This document shows positions 15,629-19,108 of a stretch of DNA of 19,108 nucleotides, in pieces (within the stretch, counting starts at the first letter, position 1; each line of letters begins with the position of its first letter). Below the pieces are notes generated by a model. The model saw only the letters and a list, made by a program, of their open reading frames with translations. It was not told the origin of the DNA and did no database searches. This DNA comes from Thomasclavelia sp. (GTDB lineage Bacteria; Bacillota_I; Bacilli_A; Erysipelotrichales; Erysipelotrichaceae). The position numbers were made by a program, and so were the translations under genes. Location: NCBI GenBank assembly GCA_020024765.1, contig JAHHTG010000012.1, positions 1 through 19,108 of the forward strand, in the 5' to 3' direction.

Positions 15629-16606
15629 ATGAATCACAAGAATAAGCCGCGGATTCTATATGTGTTAAAGATTTTAAAAAACACCAATGAAAGTCATCCA
15701 ATCTCAACGGTCCAATTAATTGAAAAATTAGATAAAGAATATGGTATCAAAGCTCATCGAACAACAATCGCAAGAGACATTGAAGATCTTACAGATTTTG
15801 GTTATGACATCCTGGCCATTCATTCCACCCAAAATCGTTACTATTTAGGTAGTCTTGAATTTGAAAAGCCGGAACTGCAACTTTTAATCAATGCGGTTGA
15901 ATCTTCTAAACTAATTACAAAAACGAAAAGTAAAACTTTAATCAATAAGATTTATCATTTAACAAATCCTTATGATGCTGAGAAACTCAAAAGTTTTCAC
16001 AACCTCAATACGCGTATTAAACCACATAACGAAAATATCTACTATATTGCAGACAAAATTAACGAAGCAATCTGCGCAAAGAAAAAAATTTCTTTCACTT
16101 ATTTTCAATATACCGCTCGTAAGGAAATTAAACTCAAAAATGATGGCCATCCATATATTGTGAGCCCTTATGATATGTCTTGGGTTGGCGATTATTTCTA
16201 TATGTTTGGTTATAGTGAGAAACATAATAAGATTGCTACATTTAGAGTTGATCGAATTTATGACACACCAACTCTTTTAGACGAAGATGGCTACCCAATG
16301 CCAAAAGATTATAATTCCGATGAATTCATTAAAGAAGCTTTCAATGTCTATGAAGGTCAAAAAGTTAATGTTCAACTACGTTTTAATAATGAAATCATGA
16401 ATGTCATCATTGATAACTTTGGCAAAGATGTGAAAATGATTCAGCTTGATGATGACTATACAACAATTGAAGCAGAAGTGATGTTAAGTCCGACATTTTA
16501 TGGATGGATTTTCTGTTTAGGTGAAGATATTGAAATTGTTTCACCTAACGACGCCGTTAATGAATATCGTAAATTATTAACCACTCAAATCCAAAAATAT
16601 CAATAA
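15629..16606 (+). CDS. WYL-domain transcriptional regulator
   Basis: 325 residues: an N-terminal winged helix-turn-helix (about 1-65, with HRTTIARDIEDLTDFGYDI in the recognition region) and a WYL domain (about 150-215; HPYIVSPYDMSWVGDYFYMFGY, with YFYM at the namesake position) and a C-terminal WCX-like extension. Such proteins act as repressors or activators that sense small ligands or nucleic acids; the target here is unknown. I use the ATG at 15629, four bases after the rluF stop and 8 bases after AAGAG. An in-frame ATG at 15590 would overlap rluF by 35 bases and begin with non-conserved residues. Last gene of the rluF unit, ended by a clear terminator. Confidence 0.88.
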   Translation: MNHKNKPRILYVLKILKNTNESHPISTVQLIEKLDKEYGIKAHRTTIARDIEDLTDFGYDILAIHSTQNRYYLGSLEFEKPELQLLINAVESSKLITKTKSKTLINKIYHLTNPYDAEKLKSFHNLNTRIKPHNENIYYIADKINEAICAKKKISFTYFQYTARKEIKLKNDGHPYIVSPYDMSWVGDYFYMFGYSEKHNKIATFRVDRIYDTPTLLDEDGYPMPKDYNSDEFIKEAFNVYEGQKVNVQLRFNNEIMNVIIDNFGKDVKMIQLDDDYTTIEAEVMLSPTFYGWIFCLGEDIEIVSPNDAVNEYRKLLTTQIQKYQ

Positions 16607-16615
16607 TTAATAATG

Positions 16616-16648
16616 ACACCGTTTGTTTATAAAATAACGGTGTTTTTT
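16616..16648 (+). terminator. terminator after the rluF-WYL unit
   Basis: Perfect 8-base stem ACACCGTT/AACGGTGT with a 12-base loop, followed by TTTTTT. Its T-run ends one base before the -35 of the next promoter. Confidence 0.88.
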
Positions 16649-16649
16649 A

Positions 16650-16677
16650 TTGACACATCGAATTTCATCATTATAAT
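16650..16677 (+). promoter_or_regulatory. consensus sigma-A promoter of the MarR-MATE operon
   Basis: TTGACA (16650-16655) and TATAAT (16672-16677) are both perfect consensus hexamers with 16-base spacing, the strongest promoter in the window. The predicted start point near 16684 lies inside the palindrome at 16682-16701. Confidence 0.9.
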
Positions 16678-16681
16678 TATT

Positions 16682-16701
16682 TTAGTATACAAGTAAACTA
16701 A
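16682..16701. promoter_or_regulatory. MarR-type operator palindrome
   Basis: TTAGTATACAAGTAAACTAA is a 20-base inverted repeat: 9-base arms around AA with a single mismatch. It starts 4 bases after the -10 and covers the transcription start. Length, AT-rich ends and position just before a marR gene are typical of an autoregulatory MarR-family operator; binding is inferred. Confidence 0.75.
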
Positions 16702-16720
16702 TTATCGAGGAAACGAAAAT

Positions 16721-17170
16721 ATGACTTTATATATTAAGAATGTTGAAGAAATGTTGAAGAGTTATGCCACGATTCGAGAAGCTTACAGTAACTATTTAAG
16801 CAAAATTTTCGATGATGGATCATTCTCGCCCAATGAAATTAATATTCTAGTCTTTCTTCACAATAACCCCAGTATTAATACTAGCAAGAAACTAACCCTA
16901 ACTTTATGCGTTTCTAAAGGCTTAATCTCTAGAAGTGTTGATGCCTTAATCACTAAGGGTTTACTAATCAAAGAGAAAGATTTAAAAGACGGCCGTAATG
17001 CCCACTTAAAGTTAAGTGTTAAAGCTGAACCACTAATCCTCAAAATGCAAGAATCAAAAGACCGTTTTGCCGAACGTTTAATTGAAAATATTGATCCGCA
17101 AGAATTTGCTATATATCAAAAGGTTCAAGCACAAATCGACCAAAACCTCGAAGAAGCATTACATAAATAA
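16721..17170 (+). CDS. MarR-family transcriptional repressor
   Basis: 149 residues, typical length for a dimeric MarR winged-helix regulator. The N-terminal dimerisation helices (1-35) are followed by a winged HTH (about 37-100) with recognition segment CVSKGLISRSVDALITKGLL and the wing KDLKDGRNAHL (86-96, with the conserved DGR). The C-terminal helix completes the dimer interface. GAGG ten bases upstream supports the start. It is followed after 11 bases by a MATE exporter gene under the same promoter, and a 20-base palindrome lies at the promoter, so it most likely represses itself and the exporter and is released by a drug or metabolite, as MepR is for mepA in Staphylococcus aureus. The ligand is unknown. 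It is not close enough by eye to be named mepR. Confidence 0.9.
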   Translation: MTLYIKNVEEMLKSYATIREAYSNYLSKIFDDGSFSPNEINILVFLHNNPSINTSKKLTLTLCVSKGLISRSVDALITKGLLIKEKDLKDGRNAHLKLSVKAEPLILKMQESKDRFAERLIENIDPQEFAIYQKVQAQIDQNLEEALHK

Positions 17171-17181
17171 AAGGAGATCGC

Positions 17182-18549
17182 ATGCAATTAAGTAGAAACG
17201 TAGATCTTGGTAAAGATCCAATTCGTAAATTATTCTTTGCGTTAGCAGTTCCGTCTGTTACATCGCAAATTGTCAATGTCCTATATAACATGGTTGATCG
17301 CATGTATATTGGGCGCATTCCAATGATAGGCAAAAATGCCTTAACCGGTGTTGGCGTAGCCTTCCCGATTATTATGATTATCACGGCTTTTGCAGCCCTA
17401 ACAGGTATGGGTGGTGCGCCTCGTGCTTCCATCATGATTGGCAAAGGCGATAAAGAAGAAGCTAATAAAATTCTAGGTAACTGTTTTATTGCAACTATCG
17501 TTTGTGCCGTTGTCTTAACGATAGTAACAATCATATATTGTGAACCATTGTTGATGCTGTTTGGAGCAAGTGAAAATACCATTCGATATTCACTTGCTTA
17601 TATGAAAACATATGCCTTAGGAACAATCTTTGTACAATTAACTTTGGGTATGAATGCTTTTATTGCTGCCCAAGGCTATTCAAAGACAAGTATGATGACT
17701 GTTTTGATTGGTGCTATCACTAATATTGTCTTAGACCCCGTTCTAATCTATGGTTTAAATCTTGGCGTTAAAGGTGCTGCAATTGCAACAATTATCTCAC
17801 AAGCTGTCTCAACAGCGTATGTTATTCTATTCTTATGTTCAAAGAAGAGTACTTTACGTCTTAATAAGAAATATTTCAAAATTGAAACAAAAGTCTTGTT
17901 CCCTGCCATTGCGCTAGGTGTTGCCCCATTTATCATGCAATCAACTGAAAGTTTGCTAGTATTATGTTTTAACTTTTCATTACTAAAATATGGTGGTGAT
18001 ATCGCCGTAGGCGCAATGACAATATTATCGAGCGTTATGCAATTCTCAATGTTGCCACTTCAAGGTCTAACTCAAGGTGCGCAGCCAATTATAAGTTTCA
18101 ATTATGGAGCCGGTAATATCGATCGCGTTAAGAAAACATTCAAGTTATTGCTTAAAGTTTGCTTTGGATACGCCTTCACAATGTGGGCATTATGTATGCT
18201 AACTCCGCAATTATTCGCACGTATCTTTACTCCAGATGCTGAATTAATTGAATATACAATTTGGAGTTTAAGAGTTTACATGGGCTGTGTCTTCATGATG
18301 GGTATTCAAATTGCTTGCCAACAATCTTTCATTGCTTTAGGTAATGCCAAAATTTCAACATTCCTCGCCCTATTACGTAAGATTTTCTTATTGTTACCTT
18401 TAATCTTCATTTTGCCATTGTTCATTGAACACAAGACATTCGCTGTTTTCTTAGCCGAACCAATTGCAGATTTTATCTCTGTAACAACAACAGTTATCCT
18501 ATTTACAATTTTCTTTAAAGATATTGAAAACAACCACATTCATGCATAA
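17182..18549 (+). CDS. MATE-family multidrug efflux transporter (MepA-like)
   Basis: 455 residues with about 12 transmembrane segments in two homologous six-helix halves, in the cytoplasmic membrane. The opening (KLFFALAVPSVTSQIVNVLYNMVDRMYIGRIP) and the ALTGVGVAFPIIMI and TGMGGAPRASIMIGKGDKEEANKILGN stretches are of the MepA/NorM-like branch of MATE exporters, which use a Na+ or H+ gradient to extrude cationic compounds. The second half repeats the pattern (LQGLTQGAQPIISFNYGAGN). AAGGAG seven bases before the ATG fixes the start. It is co-transcribed with the MarR gene, implying induction by its substrates. A strong terminator follows. Substrate range cannot be read from the sequence. Confidence 0.94.
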   Translation: MQLSRNVDLGKDPIRKLFFALAVPSVTSQIVNVLYNMVDRMYIGRIPMIGKNALTGVGVAFPIIMIITAFAALTGMGGAPRASIMIGKGDKEEANKILGNCFIATIVCAVVLTIVTIIYCEPLLMLFGASENTIRYSLAYMKTYALGTIFVQLTLGMNAFIAAQGYSKTSMMTVLIGAITNIVLDPVLIYGLNLGVKGAAIATIISQAVSTAYVILFLCSKKSTLRLNKKYFKIETKVLFPAIALGVAPFIMQSTESLLVLCFNFSLLKYGGDIAVGAMTILSSVMQFSMLPLQGLTQGAQPIISFNYGAGNIDRVKKTFKLLLKVCFGYAFTMWALCMLTPQLFARIFTPDAELIEYTIWSLRVYMGCVFMMGIQIACQQSFIALGNAKISTFLALLRKIFLLLPLIFILPLFIEHKTFAVFLAEPIADFISVTTTVILFTIFFKDIENNHIHA

Positions 18550-18555
18550 TATTTT

Positions 18556-18581
18556 AGAATCGCTTTAGGCGATTCTTTTTT
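18556..18581 (+). terminator. terminator of the MarR-MATE operon
   Basis: Perfect 8-base stem AGAATCGC/GCGATTCT with loop TTTAG, followed by TTTTT, seven bases after the MATE stop. Confidence 0.9.
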
Positions 18582-18640
18582 ATTGGTAGTAAAAATCAAA
18601 TAACTATGAGAAAATAAAAAGTTCTCGAAGGAGGTCCACT

Positions 18641-19108
18641 ATGAAAAATAAATCTAAAGGTGTCTTTTATATTGTTATCGCTGCCTTCTTCTTTGCATTG
18701 ATGTCTCTATTTGTCAAATTAGCAGGCGACTTGCCAACTTTCCAAAAAGTTTCTTTCGTAATCTTGTTGCTGTATTCTTCGCTTTAATTGTCTTGCTTCA
18801 TCAAAAGCCAACTATCAATTTAAATAAAGGTGATGTGGTGGGTCTCATCTTGCGTTCAACATTTGGCACAATCGGAATCATTTTCAACTTTTATGCTGTC
18901 GACCATCTTTTATTAGCTGATGCAACAATTCTTAATAAATTATCACCTTTCTTCGCTGTCTTGGTCAGTACCATTATCCTTAAAGAAAAGATTAAACCTT
19001 TTCAATTATTGACGATTGGTTGTGCCTTAATTGGTGCCCTCTTTGTCATCAAACCCGGTAGTGGTATTGTCGCAACACCGGCTTTAATTGGATTGCTTGG
19101 CGGTTTAA
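18641..19108 (+). pseudogene. EamA/DMT-family transporter, frameshifted and cut by the window end
   Basis: Starts at an ATG with a strong GGAGGT site 7 bases upstream. Codons 1-37 read MKNKSKGVFYIVIAAFFFAL and continue through AGDLPTFQKV, the first transmembrane helix of an EamA-type drug/metabolite transporter. The frame then meets TAA at 18785-18787 after 48 codons. Re-reading from 18751 in the -1 frame restores FFRNLVAVFFALIVLL and then IFNFYAVDHLLLADATILNK, LSPFFAVLVSTIILKEKIKP and LIGALFVIKPGSG up to the edge, all matching the EamA repeat. One T appears to be missing from the GTTTC at 18749-18753. This is either a real inactivating deletion or a base-calling error. Both partial frames are otherwise intact and codon use is normal, so the lesion is recent or artefactual. 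The C-terminal half lies beyond the window. Confidence 0.85.

Noticed and set aside
18605..18635. GAGAA/TTCTC hairpin and weak promoter (TTGGTA, TATGAG) before the EamA gene
   Set aside because: A 5-base stem and a 4-of-6 -10 match are too weak to list as features, although some promoter must lie in this gap.
18740..18760. Programmed -1 ribosomal frameshift rescuing the EamA gene
   Set aside because: The codons before the shift (CAA AAA GTT) do not form an X XXY YYZ slippery heptamer, and no downstream stimulatory hairpin is apparent; EamA transporters are not known to use frameshifting.
1..19108. Mobile elements, prophage, CRISPR arrays, tRNA or rRNA genes
   Set aside because: I found no transposase or integrase gene, no regularly spaced direct repeats and no cloverleaf or rRNA-like sequence on reading both strands.

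Overview
The window reads as chromosomal DNA of a low-GC Gram-positive (Bacillota) bacterium. It is AT-rich, uses Shine-Dalgarno sites of the AGGAG/GAGG type, and stops genes with TAA, TAG and TGA, so it uses the standard bacterial code rather than a Mycoplasma-type code. The paired GlgC/GlgD arrangement, the MEP-pathway ispG and the overall protein style fit Erysipelotrichia or a related clostridial lineage, but this placement is inference. I see no phage, insertion sequence, CRISPR array, tRNA or rRNA.

Positions 1-8424 (minus strand) hold a glycogen locus in two blocks. The upstream block is degradative: glgP (glycogen phosphorylase) then an intracellular type I pullulanase, ended by a long AT-rich hairpin. 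The downstream block is biosynthetic: glgC, glgD, glgA and the first 35 codons of glgB, packed with 3-nt gaps or 1-4-nt overlaps. The glgC promoter carries a 14-bp palindrome matching the CcpA cre consensus at 13 of 14 positions, suggesting carbon control of glycogen synthesis.

Positions 8425-9726 hold a divergent promoter region, ispG (plus strand), its terminator, and a second structured inverted repeat whose two G-U pairs occur only in plus-strand RNA. Positions 9727-13046 (minus strand) hold a two-gene operon: a large P-loop protein of the HPr kinase/PEP carboxykinase superfamily and, overlapping it by 1 nt, a B12-binding-type radical SAM protein. This pair is the least understood part of the window. 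A PLP aminotransferase runs divergently from it and overlaps a convergent small membrane protein by 4 nt.

Positions 14774-18549 hold a divergent region with a strong inverted repeat, then rluF (apparently leaderless) with a WYL-domain regulator, a terminator, and a MarR regulator/MATE exporter operon like mepRA, with a consensus promoter and a 20-bp operator-like palindrome. The window ends in an EamA-type transporter with a one-base deletion that breaks its frame.

Most genes are ordinary housekeeping or carbon-storage genes. The better leads are the kinase-like/radical SAM pair, the plus-strand structured element after ispG, the cre-like and MarR operators, and two candidate leaderless mRNAs.
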